DNA of 64,000 bases, taken from contig JBBRZI010000001.1 of the NCBI GenBank assembly GCA_038236865.1, positions 35,558-99,557 of the forward strand. The letters are read 5' to 3'. Below the pieces are notes generated by a model. That model saw nothing but the letters and a program-made list of their open reading frames with translations, had not been told where the DNA came from and searched no databases. Positions 24,275 to 33,148 of this stretch are shown in pieces. This stretch comes from UBA4729 sp038236865. Its GTDB lineage: Bacteria; Patescibacteriota; Saccharimonadia; Saccharimonadales; UBA4665. The stretch's first letter is position 1; each line of letters opens with the position of its first letter. A program made the position numbers and the translations under genes.

Positions 24275-25975
24275 ATGGCAGTGCCTACTTATATCAAAAG
24301 TCAGTTACGGGTGCGCGAGCGTTTTGGGCTACAGCTCGTGGCTTTTGTCGTCGCGGCCCATGGTAGCTTTGTCCTGATCGTGACGCTGGTTGAATTGATC
24401 GCCACCCGGCACGCCGCCCATCTGTCGGGCACGACAATTAACGTCTCAATTATGATCGGCTTGAGCTTACTGTACTTGAGCGGCCTGTTGCACCGGCTCA
24501 AGCGCACCGCCTGGCTGGCCACGATTATGAGCTACGTTGTGTATCTTGGCGTGAACTTAAGCAGCCTAATTCGAAGTCTGGGGATGGATGACCTGTCGGC
24601 CGGGCGCGTCATCCGAGTAGTTATTCTGCCGGTTAGCATTCTAGCTTTACTGGTCATGCTCCGGTCCCACTACACCGTAAAAAGCGATATTCAAGGCTTT
24701 CGGACGGCCGTTCGGACGGCTGGGCTCGTCATTGTCGTGGCTTTTATGTACGGCCTCGCTGGCTTCAGCTTACTCGATACCTCCGATTTTCATCAGGAAA
24801 TATCAGTCGGCCGAGCCGCCCAATACACGGTTGACCGCTTCTACTTGACGACTAATAAACCGCTCGTGCCAGCGACGCGGCGGGCAAAACTATTCACTGA
24901 TTCGCTCTCGGTCATCAGCATTGGGGCAGCCATCTACGCCGCCGCGGCTTTCTTCCAGCCTATCCGCTTGCGCCTGAGTGATCAGACTCAAAACCGCCGC
25001 CGGCTGCTGGACCTGCTCAAGCAGGGCGGCGGCCGCAGTGAAGATTATTTTAAGCTGTGGCCCCACGACAAACAGTTCTTTTTTAACGACGCTGGCACGA
25101 GCGGACTCGCCTATCACGTCCGGCACGGTGTGGCCTTGTGCCTGGGGGACCCAGCCGGTCAGCCGCGGACGTACGCTACGCTAATTACGGCGTTCGGGGC
25201 CGTCTGTCAGAGCAACGACTGGTTACCGGCCTTCGTCCACATTGAGCCGACGCACCGCAAGCTGTACATCCGACACGGCTATAGTCTGCAAAAGATTGGC
25301 CAGGAAGCCGTCGTCGATATTGCCCATTTCCAGGCCGACGTCGTCCGCAATAAATATTTTCGACATATCAATAACAAATTTACGAAACTCGGCTATATCT
25401 GCGAGCTGCTGGCGCCGCCCCATAACCCGGCAACAATGACACGGCTCAAAACTGTGTCCGATCAGTGGCTCAGCCAGGGCGGGCGGGCGGAACGAGGCTT
25501 TGTGATGGGTTACTTTAGCGATGCATATATGCAGCAGTGCTCGATTATGGTCGTGCGTGACTCGGCCGGAGAGGTGCAGGCCTTCTTGAACCAATTGCCG
25601 GCGGATTTTGATGAGCAAGAAGCCACCTATGATTTACTCCGCCACAGTGACGCCAGCCCCGGCAACATCAACGACTATCTCTTATTAAACTTCATTGCCT
25701 ATTTGAGTACGCAGCCGCAGCAACGTCTGAATCTTGGTCTCTGCCCCCTCGCCGGGCTCGGTAAGGGCGACGACACCAAATCTGTGGTTGATTCTATCCT
25801 GCGCTTTGTCTATGCCAATGGGGACCGGCTGTATTCCTTCAAGGGTTTGCTCCGGTTTAAGGCCAAATACGAACCAACCTGGCGTGATCGCTATGTCGCT
25901 TACCAAGGCGGGCTCCGTGGACTGACACGCACCACCAATGCGCTCGTCGGCGTGATGCGCGTCAAGCAACCCTAG
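24275..25975 (+). CDS. MprF-like membrane protein with DUF2156 acyltransferase domain
   Basis: 566 aa. Residues 20-215 carry about six membrane helices; residues 240-550 form the GNAT-like phosphatidylglycerol lysyltransferase C-terminal domain (DUF2156), with FNDAGTSGLAYHVRHGVALC, GDPAGQP and HIEPTHRKLYIRHGYS. MprF proteins attach amino acids from aminoacyl-tRNA to membrane lipids and flip them, protecting against cationic peptides. TACAAT ends 9 nt before the ATG. It is monocistronic. Confidence 0.85.
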   Translation: MAVPTYIKSQLRVRERFGLQLVAFVVAAHGSFVLIVTLVELIATRHAAHLSGTTINVSIMIGLSLLYLSGLLHRLKRTAWLATIMSYVVYLGVNLSSLIRSLGMDDLSAGRVIRVVILPVSILALLVMLRSHYTVKSDIQGFRTAVRTAGLVIVVAFMYGLAGFSLLDTSDFHQEISVGRAAQYTVDRFYLTTNKPLVPATRRAKLFTDSLSVISIGAAIYAAAAFFQPIRLRLSDQTQNRRRLLDLLKQGGGRSEDYFKLWPHDKQFFFNDAGTSGLAYHVRHGVALCLGDPAGQPRTYATLITAFGAVCQSNDWLPAFVHIEPTHRKLYIRHGYSLQKIGQEAVVDIAHFQADVVRNKYFRHINNKFTKLGYICELLAPPHNPATMTRLKTVSDQWLSQGGRAERGFVMGYFSDAYMQQCSIMVVRDSAGEVQAFLNQLPADFDEQEATYDLLRHSDASPGNINDYLLLNFIAYLSTQPQQRLNLGLCPLAGLGKGDDTKSVVDSILRFVYANGDRLYSFKGLLRFKAKYEPTWRDRYVAYQGGLRGLTRTTNALVGVMRVKQP

Positions 25976-26099
25976 GCCGCGCCCAAGACAAGTGTCGGCC
26001 TAGCTGCGGCGGCGTAGACCTGCGTTCGTACATTTACGGGCCGTCAGGCTTGTGTATGACGGGGGAATTGAGATTAGGTCCAAGCCTACGGTCGCAAAA

Positions 26100-26141
26100 C
26101 AGCGCCAGCGAGCAACATGAGGTGTTACCCGCCTGGCGCTG
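26100..26141. terminator. GC-rich hairpin between MprF-like gene and rplA
   Basis: CAGCGCCAG/CTGGCGCTG, 9-bp stem with a 24-nt loop, no T run. It lies between two convergent genes, so it may act as a transcript end for either strand. Confidence 0.45.
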
Positions 26142-26160
26142 CAAGGTGTCGGTATCTGAC

Positions 26161-27177
26161 TTACTCAGTCGGGAAATTGGTGTTGACGCTAGCCAGGTCA
26201 ACCATAACCGATGGGCCCATTGAAGTTGTCAGGTGCACTGCTTTGAAGTAGTTACCTTTGACACTGGTGGGCTTGTTGTTCTTGATGCTGGCGATGACGG
26301 CAGCGACGTTTTTGAGCAGCTGTGGCTCAGTAAAGCTTACTTTACCGACCAACAAGTGGACGATACCGGTGTTGTCGACGCGGTACTCAATCCGGCCGGC
26401 CTTGGCTTCGGCAACGGCTTTGTTGACGTTAGTGGTGACGGTGCCGCTCTTGGGGTTCGGCATCAGGCCGCGTGGACCGAGTGTCCGGGCGTACTTACCG
26501 AGCTTTGGCATCAAAGATGGGATGGCAATCAAAATGTCGAAGTTGAGGTTACCCTTATCGAGTTCGGCCAGAACTTCTTCGTTACCGGCGAGGTCGGCAC
26601 CAGCTTTAAGAGCGGTCGCGGCGTCGTCAGTCAACACGATGATTCGAACCGTTTTACCGGTACCGGCAGGTAGGACAAGGTTGTCGCGAATGTTCTGGTC
26701 AGCGTGGCGCGGGTCAACGCTTAAGTTGACGTGTAATTCGACGCTGGCGTCGAATTTAACGTGGCTCGTCTGCTTGGCGAGGGCGATAGCCTCTTCCAGC
26801 GTGTAGGCCTTATCTTTTTCGATCAGTTCAGCACTCTTTTGGAACTTTTTGCCGCGGCGCTGCAGGTGGGTGCGTGTCGGGTTGCTGTGTTGCTTGGGCT
26901 TGACGTCTTCAAGCTCACCAGACGCTTTGCGCTCCTCTTTGGCTTCTTTGGCTTCCACTTCGGTTACCGCTTTGGCACTACGCTTGCCGGCTTTAGCCTT
27001 AGCAGGAGCGATTATCTCAGGGACTTCTTGAATAGCGTCCATCTCAGGCAATGATTGGCTGGTGGCTTGAAAATCCTCAGCTTTTCGTTCGATGATGGTA
27101 GTTTCGACAATCAGCTCGGCGGCTTTGGTGGCCTTCTTGGCGATCGCTTTTTTAGCTGGTTTCTTGGCTTCTGCCAT
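26161..27177 (-). CDS. rplA: 50S ribosomal protein L1 with long N-terminal extension
   Basis: 338 aa from ATG 27177, with AAGGATC upstream. The last 225 residues are a normal L1 (LEEAIALAKQTSHVKFDASV, LTDDAATALKAGADLAG, LGPRGLMPNPKSGTVT). The first roughly 110 residues are an Ala/Lys/Glu-rich, probably disordered, basic-acidic extension absent from standard L1. L1 binds 23S rRNA at the E-site stalk and represses its own operon. Encoded downstream of rplK with one small gene between. Confidence 0.95.
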   Translation of the reverse strand: MAEAKKPAKKAIAKKATKAAELIVETTIIERKAEDFQATSQSLPEMDAIQEVPEIIAPAKAKAGKRSAKAVTEVEAKEAKEERKASGELEDVKPKQHSNPTRTHLQRRGKKFQKSAELIEKDKAYTLEEAIALAKQTSHVKFDASVELHVNLSVDPRHADQNIRDNLVLPAGTGKTVRIIVLTDDAATALKAGADLAGNEEVLAELDKGNLNFDILIAIPSLMPKLGKYARTLGPRGLMPNPKSGTVTTNVNKAVAEAKAGRIEYRVDNTGIVHLLVGKVSFTEPQLLKNVAAVIASIKNNKPTSVKGNYFKAVHLTTSMGPSVMVDLASVNTNFPTE

Positions 27178-27245
27178 AATGATCTGATCCTTTCGTGGTG
27201 ATAATGGCTTTCGAGGGCCTCCCACAAGTTAGTTAAATAGTGTGC

Positions 27246-27506
27246 CTAGCCATTTGGGTACAGGCTGGCGGTGTACTGTTTGCCGTAACCGACGTTGTTG
27301 CCGAACAACAATGCCAGTTGACCACAGACGGCGACGAACTTGACGGCGTCGTGCGTGGGATTATCGTGGTACCGATTGTATTGCTCGTGTAGGTTGGCCC
27401 GTTCGGCGTCCCACGCTTCAAACGTATCATAGGCGTCTGGCTCACCACGAATCGATTCCTGGGCTAATACACCCAATTGGACTAGCTCTGTTGCTATCTC
27501 TGACAT
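27246..27506 (-). CDS. Small hypothetical protein between rplK and rplA
   Basis: 86 aa, begins MSEIATELVQLGVLAQ and ends KQYTASLYPNG. No domain recognised, no membrane helix. It starts 3 bp after rplK stops on the same strand, which supports it being read from the same message, but no recognisable family backs it. Confidence 0.5.
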   Translation of the reverse strand: MSEIATELVQLGVLAQESIRGEPDAYDTFEAWDAERANLHEQYNRYHDNPTHDAVKFVAVCGQLALLFGNNVGYGKQYTASLYPNG

Positions 27507-27509
27507 CGT

Positions 27510-27938
27510 TTAAGCCTGAACTTCGACGCCCATACTGCGGGCGGTGCCGGCAACCATTTTCATGATCGATTCGACAGACTCGGCGTTCATGTCTTTGGCT
27601 TTAGCTTCGGCGATGGCGCGCAGATCTTGCTGCGTCAGTTTCTTTTCGATCTTTTCGCTATTGGGGCGGCCCGAACCTTTTTTGATATCGAGCTTGGCGC
27701 GAATCAGGTCATCGGTGGGGGCGCCAACCACGCGAAAGGCCATCGAGCGGTCATCAAAGATCGTGATGTGGACGGTCACCATCGTGCCCATCATGTCGCG
27801 CGTGGCATCGTTGAACGGATTAATAAAATCCATCATATTGACACCGTACTGGCCGAGCGTGCTACCGACTGGCGGTGCGGCGCTGGCTTGTCCGGCTTTG
27901 AGTTTCATTTTTAAATTGGCTTTGACGGCTTTCGCCAT
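27510..27938 (-). CDS. rplK: 50S ribosomal protein L11
   Basis: 142 aa. AKAVKANLKMKLKAGQASAAPPVGS is the conserved N-terminus (read in two parts), with LGQYGVNMMDFINPFN and C-terminal AGTARSMGVEV. AAGGAGACAAACT precedes the ATG. Part of the GTPase centre; lies downstream of nusG in the usual order with two small genes between. Confidence 0.97.
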   Translation of the reverse strand: MAKAVKANLKMKLKAGQASAAPPVGSTLGQYGVNMMDFINPFNDATRDMMGTMVTVHITIFDDRSMAFRVVGAPTDDLIRAKLDIKKGSGRPNSEKIEKKLTQQDLRAIAEAKAKDMNAESVESIMKMVAGTARSMGVEVQA

Positions 27939-28048
27939 AGTTTGTCTCCTTATGTTTCGAACTGACCAACATGAAGCTGTTGTTTTAGTTCTCCTACCTT
28001 TTAGTAGTGCGTAACAGATTGGATTTTAGCACAAAACCAGATACAAGT

Positions 28049-28381
28049 CTAGGCGGCAACCTCGGTATTGACGATGAGTTCCGGTGTGCCTTGCAAAAGC
28101 GGTTCACCGGGGACAAGGCTGAGCTCTGGTCTTAGCGACATAATTCCGCCCGCGACTAGGGCGCTCGTGACTTGATCGGCAAGTTGTTGGTAGGCGACCG
28201 GGTGGCGCTCGGCAAACAAACGAACCGCTTCAGGGCTCGGTAGTGAACAAATGCCGCCTACCGTATTGCGCCCCGCCAACTGGACGGCAATGTCGTGTTG
28301 CAGCCGCTCGGCGGGCGTCAGGGCGCTACGAACAGCCTCCGGTATAGATAAATCCCGAATACACACTGTTTCTTTAGACAT
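28049..28381 (-). CDS. Small hypothetical protein
   Basis: 110 aa, soluble, no recognised domain (VCIRDLSIPEAVRSALTPAE at the N-terminus; helical centre RHPVAYQQLADQVTSAL). AAAAAGG lies before the ATG and a TATACT hexamer farther upstream, so it may have its own promoter. It sits between nusG and rplK. Confidence 0.5.
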   Translation of the reverse strand: MSKETVCIRDLSIPEAVRSALTPAERLQHDIAVQLAGRNTVGGICSLPSPEAVRLFAERHPVAYQQLADQVTSALVAGGIMSLRPELSLVPGEPLLQGTPELIVNTEVAA

Positions 28382-28539
28382 AATAGCCTTTTTATTTATG
28401 GTTGATACGTAACAGTATACGCTTATGTTTAGTTATAATCGCTCCGTCACGTAATAATGTCTGTCTACGGATCTCAGCGAGACTAAACTGGACTGCTAGG
28501 CTATCTGTAGGTGGCCTACATGTAGAACGGTTCGCCGGC

Positions 28540-28788
28540 CTAACTGACGGCGCCAGCCTGCTCAATAGTAGCGGCCGCCTCGTGCCTGACTTTAGACCCA
28601 AGCACAGCCCCGACAGCGAACACGCCATAGCAAAGCAGTTTGGCTGTGCTTGGCAGTTCACCCTGAGTGGCTTCGCCGTAGGCGAGTATCGCCGGCGCTC
28701 CAGCTGAAAAGACCAGCATGGTCGTCCCGAGCTGTTTCAGGTAGCTCGCTTCGGCCAGTACTTCAGCCGGTGTCTGGGTTTGTTCCAT
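28540..28788 (-). CDS. Small membrane protein next to nusG
   Basis: 82 aa from ATG 28788. Two hydrophobic segments (about 20-40 and 49-65) around a short loop, cytosolic charged ends. Not recognised. It starts 16 bp after the nusG stop on the same strand. Confidence 0.5.
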   Translation of the reverse strand: MEQTQTPAEVLAEASYLKQLGTTMLVFSAGAPAILAYGEATQGELPSTAKLLCYGVFAVGAVLGSKVRHEAAATIEQAGAVS

Positions 28789-28804
28789 AGATTTAAAATT
28801 ACCC

Positions 28805-29353
28805 TTAGACGCGTTTGACTTGTAGGCTATCAAGTTCAACCGGAGTTTCACGCCCGAACATGTTAACGAGGACTTTAAGTTTGCCCTTTTGTAAATCGAT
28901 CTCATTGATGCTGCCATCGAAGCCTTTGAACGGACCGTCGATAATATTGACGATATCGCCCAAATTGAAGTCGATCTTGTGTTTTGGCTGTTCGAGGCCC
29001 ATGCGCTTTTGGATCTTTTCGATTTCATCGGCTTCCAGTGGCGTCGGGTCGGCACCGCTGCCAACAAAGCCCGTGACGGACGGTGTGTTGCGCACGATGT
29101 ACCAGGCGTCTTCGGATAGTTTCATTTCAACTAGCACGTAGCCTTGGAAAATGCGCTTTTCGACGACCCGGCGTTTACCGTTTTTGATTTCGATCATCTT
29201 TTCCTTCGGTACGAGGACCTGAAAGATTTTGTCGGACATATCGAGAGAATCGGCGCGCTGGCGGATGCTTTCGGCAACTTTTTCTTCGTAGCCACTATAA
29301 GTATGAATGGCGTACCACTGTTTGGTTGTATCGTATCGTTTGCTACTATTCAT
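28805..29353 (-). CDS. nusG: Transcription termination/antitermination factor NusG
   Basis: 182 aa. NGN domain (KQWYAIHTYSGYEEKVAESI, FQGYVLVEMKLSEDAWYIV, VTGFVGSG) and C-terminal KOW domain (GDIVNIIDGPFKGFDGSINEI). Couples RNA polymerase to Rho or ribosome. Overlaps secE by one base, the standard secE-nusG arrangement. Confidence 0.97.
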   Translation of the reverse strand: MNSSKRYDTTKQWYAIHTYSGYEEKVAESIRQRADSLDMSDKIFQVLVPKEKMIEIKNGKRRVVEKRIFQGYVLVEMKLSEDAWYIVRNTPSVTGFVGSGADPTPLEADEIEKIQKRMGLEQPKHKIDFNLGDIVNIIDGPFKGFDGSINEIDLQKGKLKVLVNMFGRETPVELDSLQVKRV

Positions 29354-29769
29354 TATTTCAATAACACCTGTTTAAATATTTTATCTAATCCATAATCTAC
29401 GATGGAGACGAGTCCACCAAAAACGATTGCAAATATGAGCACAGCGACAGTTAAGCGGCGGCTTTCATACCAATCCGGCCATGTAACGCGGCGCAGCTCC
29501 CGCCAACTGCCACGCAGGTATTCCGGGAACACGATTCGACCGATAAAGCGCAGAATTTTAGCGATGAATTTGAATGGCTGGTGCGCAAACAGACTCGCCA
29601 AAAGGCGGCCGATTGGGCGAATGACTTTGCGCAGTGGCCGAGCAACGCTGGTACGGAGCCGCGAAACGCGCTTTGGTTGTTCGTTTTGGACGGCGGTTTT
29701 GAGGGCCCGCTCGCGAAAGGTTTCTGGGTTCTTGACCAGACGCTTTTTCTTGGTCGGCTGTTCTGCCAC
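29353..29769 (-). CDS. secE: Preprotein translocase subunit SecE
   Basis: 138 aa. The SecE core is the last 60 residues: amphipathic SWRELRRVTWPDWYESRR and one membrane helix ending near FKQVLLK. The first roughly 75 residues are a Lys/Arg-rich extension, longer than the bacterial minimum. Directly upstream of nusG. A terminator-like hairpin lies in the probable 5' leader. Confidence 0.93.
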   Translation of the reverse strand: MAEQPTKKKRLVKNPETFRERALKTAVQNEQPKRVSRLRTSVARPLRKVIRPIGRLLASLFAHQPFKFIAKILRFIGRIVFPEYLRGSWRELRRVTWPDWYESRRLTVAVLIFAIVFGGLVSIVDYGLDKIFKQVLLK

Positions 29770-29798
29770 GTGTCACTCCCTGTTAAAGTTTGGCTACT

Positions 29799-29824
29799 AA
29801 AAAAGCCTACAACAACTTGTAGGC
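29799..29824 (-). terminator. Terminator hairpin upstream of secE
   Basis: GCCTACAA/TTGTAGGC with 4-nt loop, then T6 on the minus strand, 30 bp before the secE ATG. No gene lies upstream on this strand, so it may act as an attenuator of the secE-nusG transcript. Confidence 0.75.
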
Positions 29825-29867
29825 CAACCTGTCAAGATTAGCACGAGCGCGCCCCTGTCGTCAATCA

Positions 29868-29947
29868 TATAGTTGGATAGTTGGATAGTGGGATAGCTTA
29901 ATAGTGGGATAGTGGGATAGCTTGATAGGGGGATCGTTATATAGTGG
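29868..29947. repeat. Tandem GGATAGTnGGAT-type repeat tract
   Basis: About 80 bp built from imperfect units of 8-10 bp (TAGTTGGA, TAGTGGGA, TAGCTTAA, TAGTGGGA ...). The unit matches the arms of the inverted repeats at 16558-16650. Non-coding. Confidence 0.7.
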
Positions 29948-30141
29948 TAAAGTCTGACGTTTGCCAGGGCGTTGACACAGTGCCCAGAAACTAAGGTTGA
30001 GCGTTTAATGGCCATAGAGTAAAAAATAGGTAGCGCCGATCAGGCCGGCTGGACTGCTCCATAGATTCGGCCGTAGCTGTACTAGCCTTTGATTGAGTAT
30101 GGGATGACCACATACCCCCCGAGGTTTGCTATAGTAGCACT

Positions 30142-31650
30142 ATGATGGTTACGCTTATGAGCTTTGCACTCGGCTGCTTACTTGAACTAAGCCTATGGCT
30201 GCCGCCAGCTTGGCGAATCCGGCAACCGCTCGCCTACCTGAGCATTGCCGTCACCATCATAACCACGGCCACGCTGCAATACCAGGTACCTCTCTTAGGT
30301 GGATTGGCCATCGCCGTACTGTCGATTTACCGCATTATTAATCTGGGGCGGATTATCGAGAACCGTATCCAGGCCGACTATCTCTACTCGGTCGCCAGCC
30401 GCGCCAGCTACTATCTACTTGGCGCCCAGGGTCTGGTACTTGGCAGCAGCTTCGCTGGGTCACGCGGCGCGGTGTCGGGGGTGTCTTGGTACGGACTGCT
30501 CGTGATCGTCCAACTGGTGTGCGCCATCATACTGGTGTGGTCGACGCTGCGTAACCTCAAAAAAACTCAACCCCAAACGCTTACTACCATCTACAAAGAC
30601 GCTGATTTGCCCACCCTAACGGTTGCTATCCCGGCCCGCAACGAAACGACTGACCTCGAAGCCTGTTTACAATCGCTCATTACCAGTACCTACCCCAAGC
30701 TTGAAATTATTGTGCTCGACGATTGCTCCCCTAACAAACGCACTCCCGAAATCATTCGGGGCTTTGCCCACGACGGTGTCCGCTTTATGGCCGGCACCGA
30801 AACCCCACCGCGCTGGTTGGCCAAAAACTACGCCTATCACCAATTGGCCGCCGAGGCCAACGGCGAACTTATACTCTTTTGCGGCGTCGATACCCGCTTC
30901 GAACCAAACAGTCTGCGGGTGCTGGTGGCAACCTTATTGGAAAAGAAAAAAATGATGCTTAGTATCATCCCGAGCAACCCCCCGCCGCCCGCCAGGAGCC
31001 TGGAGTCGCTTTTGGTTCAGCCTAATCGCTATGCCTGGGAACTCGCTCTGCCCCGCCGCCTGTTCAATCGGCCGCCGGTGCTCAGTACCTGCTGGTTGAT
31101 CACCGCGCCGGCGCTTGGGGCGTTCGGCGGGCTGGCGGCCGTCAGCCGGTCCATCAATGCCGAGCGGCACCTGGCCCAGTGGTGCGCCCGCCACGACGAC
31201 GGCTATAGCTTTATGCAGAGTGACGCCGCCTGTGGCGTGGCTAGCGCCAAGTCCTTTGCTGAACAGCGCACGACGGCTAGCCGCGTCCGCTATCCGCAAC
31301 TCCGCCGCCGCGTCGAACTGACCGCGCTGGTATCGGCGCTTGAATTTACCCTGTTGGTCGTGCCATTTGGCGGCCTGGTGGGGGCGATCCTGAGCGCAGC
31401 CTGGGGCTACGCTGTCCTCAGTGCCAGCACCTGTCTGCTATTGACTGTTATGTACGACCGGGTGGTGGCCCTGACGTACCGTCGCCAGTTGTTCCGCGGG
31501 CTGTGGTTGCTGCCGTACGCCACACTCTACGATATTGGCCTGCTCAACTACTCGCTCTGGAAGTACGAGTTCAGCGAAGTCGTCTGGAAGGGCCGCAACG
31601 TCTGCGTGCCAGTTATGCACGTCATCCGGCAGCTGCCGCAGGACTCATAA
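30142..31650 (+). CDS. GT2 family glycosyltransferase with membrane domains
   Basis: 502 aa. About four N-terminal helices (residues 5-135), then a GT-A domain with VAIPARNETTDLEACLQSL, IIVLDDCSP and ILFCGVDTRF as the DxD-like site, and C-terminal helices (near 395-440). Processive or single-step transfer to an envelope polymer or lipid is likely. TATAGT ends exactly 6 nt before the ATG with no Shine-Dalgarno, a leaderless start. Confidence 0.82.
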   Translation: MMVTLMSFALGCLLELSLWLPPAWRIRQPLAYLSIAVTIITTATLQYQVPLLGGLAIAVLSIYRIINLGRIIENRIQADYLYSVASRASYYLLGAQGLVLGSSFAGSRGAVSGVSWYGLLVIVQLVCAIILVWSTLRNLKKTQPQTLTTIYKDADLPTLTVAIPARNETTDLEACLQSLITSTYPKLEIIVLDDCSPNKRTPEIIRGFAHDGVRFMAGTETPPRWLAKNYAYHQLAAEANGELILFCGVDTRFEPNSLRVLVATLLEKKKMMLSIIPSNPPPPARSLESLLVQPNRYAWELALPRRLFNRPPVLSTCWLITAPALGAFGGLAAVSRSINAERHLAQWCARHDDGYSFMQSDAACGVASAKSFAEQRTTASRVRYPQLRRRVELTALVSALEFTLLVVPFGGLVGAILSAAWGYAVLSASTCLLLTVMYDRVVALTYRRQLFRGLWLLPYATLYDIGLLNYSLWKYEFSEVVWKGRNVCVPVMHVIRQLPQDS

Positions 31651-31677
31651 ACCTCAAAGCGTGGTATAACAGAGGGC

Positions 31678-32049
31678 ATGGAGCAGAATTATGTTACGTT
31701 CACGCAACGCACGGCGCGGCTCGGTCGCCTCGAACACTTTAGTGATCGCCTCACCTACGTTATGTCCGGCACCGCAGCCATTGCGGCCCTCGGTAGTCTC
31801 GCCGCCACTGCATTTACTACTAACCGAGCCGCGACCGAAATGTTATTTAGCGCTAGCTTAACGGCAACCGTGCCGGCTTTTATTGGGTTAGTGGCGGCCG
31901 GCCATTTCGCCAAAGCCCATGATACAAGTATCGAGCAGTTCGAAGATTATGTCGACGACAGGTTCAGCGCTATAACGGCCGAGGCTAGCCTGGGTGATTT
32001 AGCCAATCGCTGGCCACTCGAAGCCGATCCGTCTACAGATTGGGAATAA
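31678..32049 (+). CDS. Small membrane protein, unknown
   Basis: 123 aa with two hydrophobic segments (about 27-47 and 59-80) and an acidic C-terminus. No family recognised. TATAAC ends 7 nt before the ATG (leaderless-type start). It follows the glycosyltransferase by 27 bp and its end overlaps the convergent histidine kinase by 17 bp. Confidence 0.6.
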   Translation: MEQNYVTFTQRTARLGRLEHFSDRLTYVMSGTAAIAALGSLAATAFTTNRAATEMLFSASLTATVPAFIGLVAAGHFAKAHDTSIEQFEDYVDDRFSAITAEASLGDLANRWPLEADPSTDWE

Positions 32050-33139
32050 AGATCGTAAAGGTCGAACCCTGGTTCAGCTCACTCTTGAGCTTCACGTCGG
32101 CGTGGATCAAGCGGGTTAGCTTCATCGTGACGTACAAGCCGAGGCCGGTACCGGTGTTTTGGCGGGTACGGAAGTCTTCCGAACGGAAAAACTTGTCAAA
32201 GACGCGCTCCTGATCACTTTTACTGATGCCGATACCGGTGTCGGTGAGGCTGAATTCAACACCCCTGGGGACGCTGCGGGCGGCGATCACGACGTGGCCC
32301 TTTTCGGTGTACTTGATCGAATTGGTGATAAAGTTTTGCAAAATCTCGCGGACGTAGAGCTTGCTCGAACTCAGCAGCTCAAGTTGTGGGTCGAGATCGA
32401 GCTTGAGCTGTAAGTGCTTGGCTGTTGCCTGGGGCAGATAGTTGCTGAGCAGCTCCTGGCACAGATCGTGGACGTTGATAGCTTCAACAGTAACCTCGAG
32501 GGTACCGCGTTCGGCCCGACTCAGGGTCGACAGATCGTTGATCATATCGGCCAGAAATAACACTTGATTGTGAGCTTCGTTGAGGGCTTTTTTGATGGCT
32601 ACTATATCGCCACTGCGCTCGGCGATGAATTGGGCGTTGCTGATGTTGCCCTCACTGATGGCGATGGGGGTGCGCAGTTCGTGACTGACAACGCTAATAA
32701 ACTCATCGCGCTCTTCTTCAAGCGACTTTTCGCGCGTAATATCGCGCAGCAGCAGCACAAAGCCGCGTTGGCCGTGTTCGCCGTAGCCGAGGTGCACCGG
32801 CGCGATGCTCAAATACAGATTGATGGTGCTGCCGTCGGCATACTGCAGGCGCAAATCGCGTCGGGTGGTCGGTCGGGCGGCGGCAAGCACGGCCTGGGTG
32901 ATATCGACGGCCTGATTATTATCATCGATGGGCTTGAACAGGCGGGTCAGCGAGCTCTGCAAACGGATGGTGTTGACGTCGAATAAGTTGAGGGCGGCGC
33001 CATTATATATAACAATCTTGGCCCGCTCGTCGACGGCAATAACGGCATCGGCCATGCTGTTGATTAAGCTCGTTAAACGCTGGTGCTCCAGCTCGGCATG
33101 AGCACGGCTGAATTTAATCGGTCTAAGGGTAAGCGCCAT
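32033..33139 (-). CDS. PAS-domain sensor histidine kinase (no membrane segment)
   Basis: 368 aa. A PAS-like domain (about 20-130; SMADAVIAVDERAKIVIYN) is followed by HisKA with phosphoacceptor VVSHELRTPIAISEGN (His near 153) and HATPase with N box NFITNSIKYTEKG, G boxes DTGIGIS and GTGLGLYVTMKL. No membrane helix or extracellular domain is encoded, so it reads a cytosolic or PAS-bound cue. No response regulator is adjacent; a stand-alone receiver lies at 40138. Confidence 0.9.
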   Translation of the reverse strand: MALTLRPIKFSRAHAELEHQRLTSLINSMADAVIAVDERAKIVIYNGAALNLFDVNTIRLQSSLTRLFKPIDDNNQAVDITQAVLAAARPTTRRDLRLQYADGSTINLYLSIAPVHLGYGEHGQRGFVLLLRDITREKSLEEERDEFISVVSHELRTPIAISEGNISNAQFIAERSGDIVAIKKALNEAHNQVLFLADMINDLSTLSRAERGTLEVTVEAINVHDLCQELLSNYLPQATAKHLQLKLDLDPQLELLSSSKLYVREILQNFITNSIKYTEKGHVVIAARSVPRGVEFSLTDTGIGISKSDQERVFDKFFRSEDFRTRQNTGTGLGLYVTMKLTRLIHADVKLKSELNQGSTFTIFIPNL

Positions 33140-33148
33140 TACTAGCTA

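Noticed and set aside
26100..26141. Small RNA gene between MprF-like gene and rplA
   Set aside because: Only one hairpin without promoter or T-run; more likely a transcript end.
28402..28707. Plus-strand frame of 101 aa
   Set aside because: It runs antisense to the small membrane-protein gene, has no ribosome site or promoter and no recognisable product.
29868..29947. CRISPR array
   Set aside because: Units are 8-10 bp, contiguous and without spacers, and no cas gene is present.
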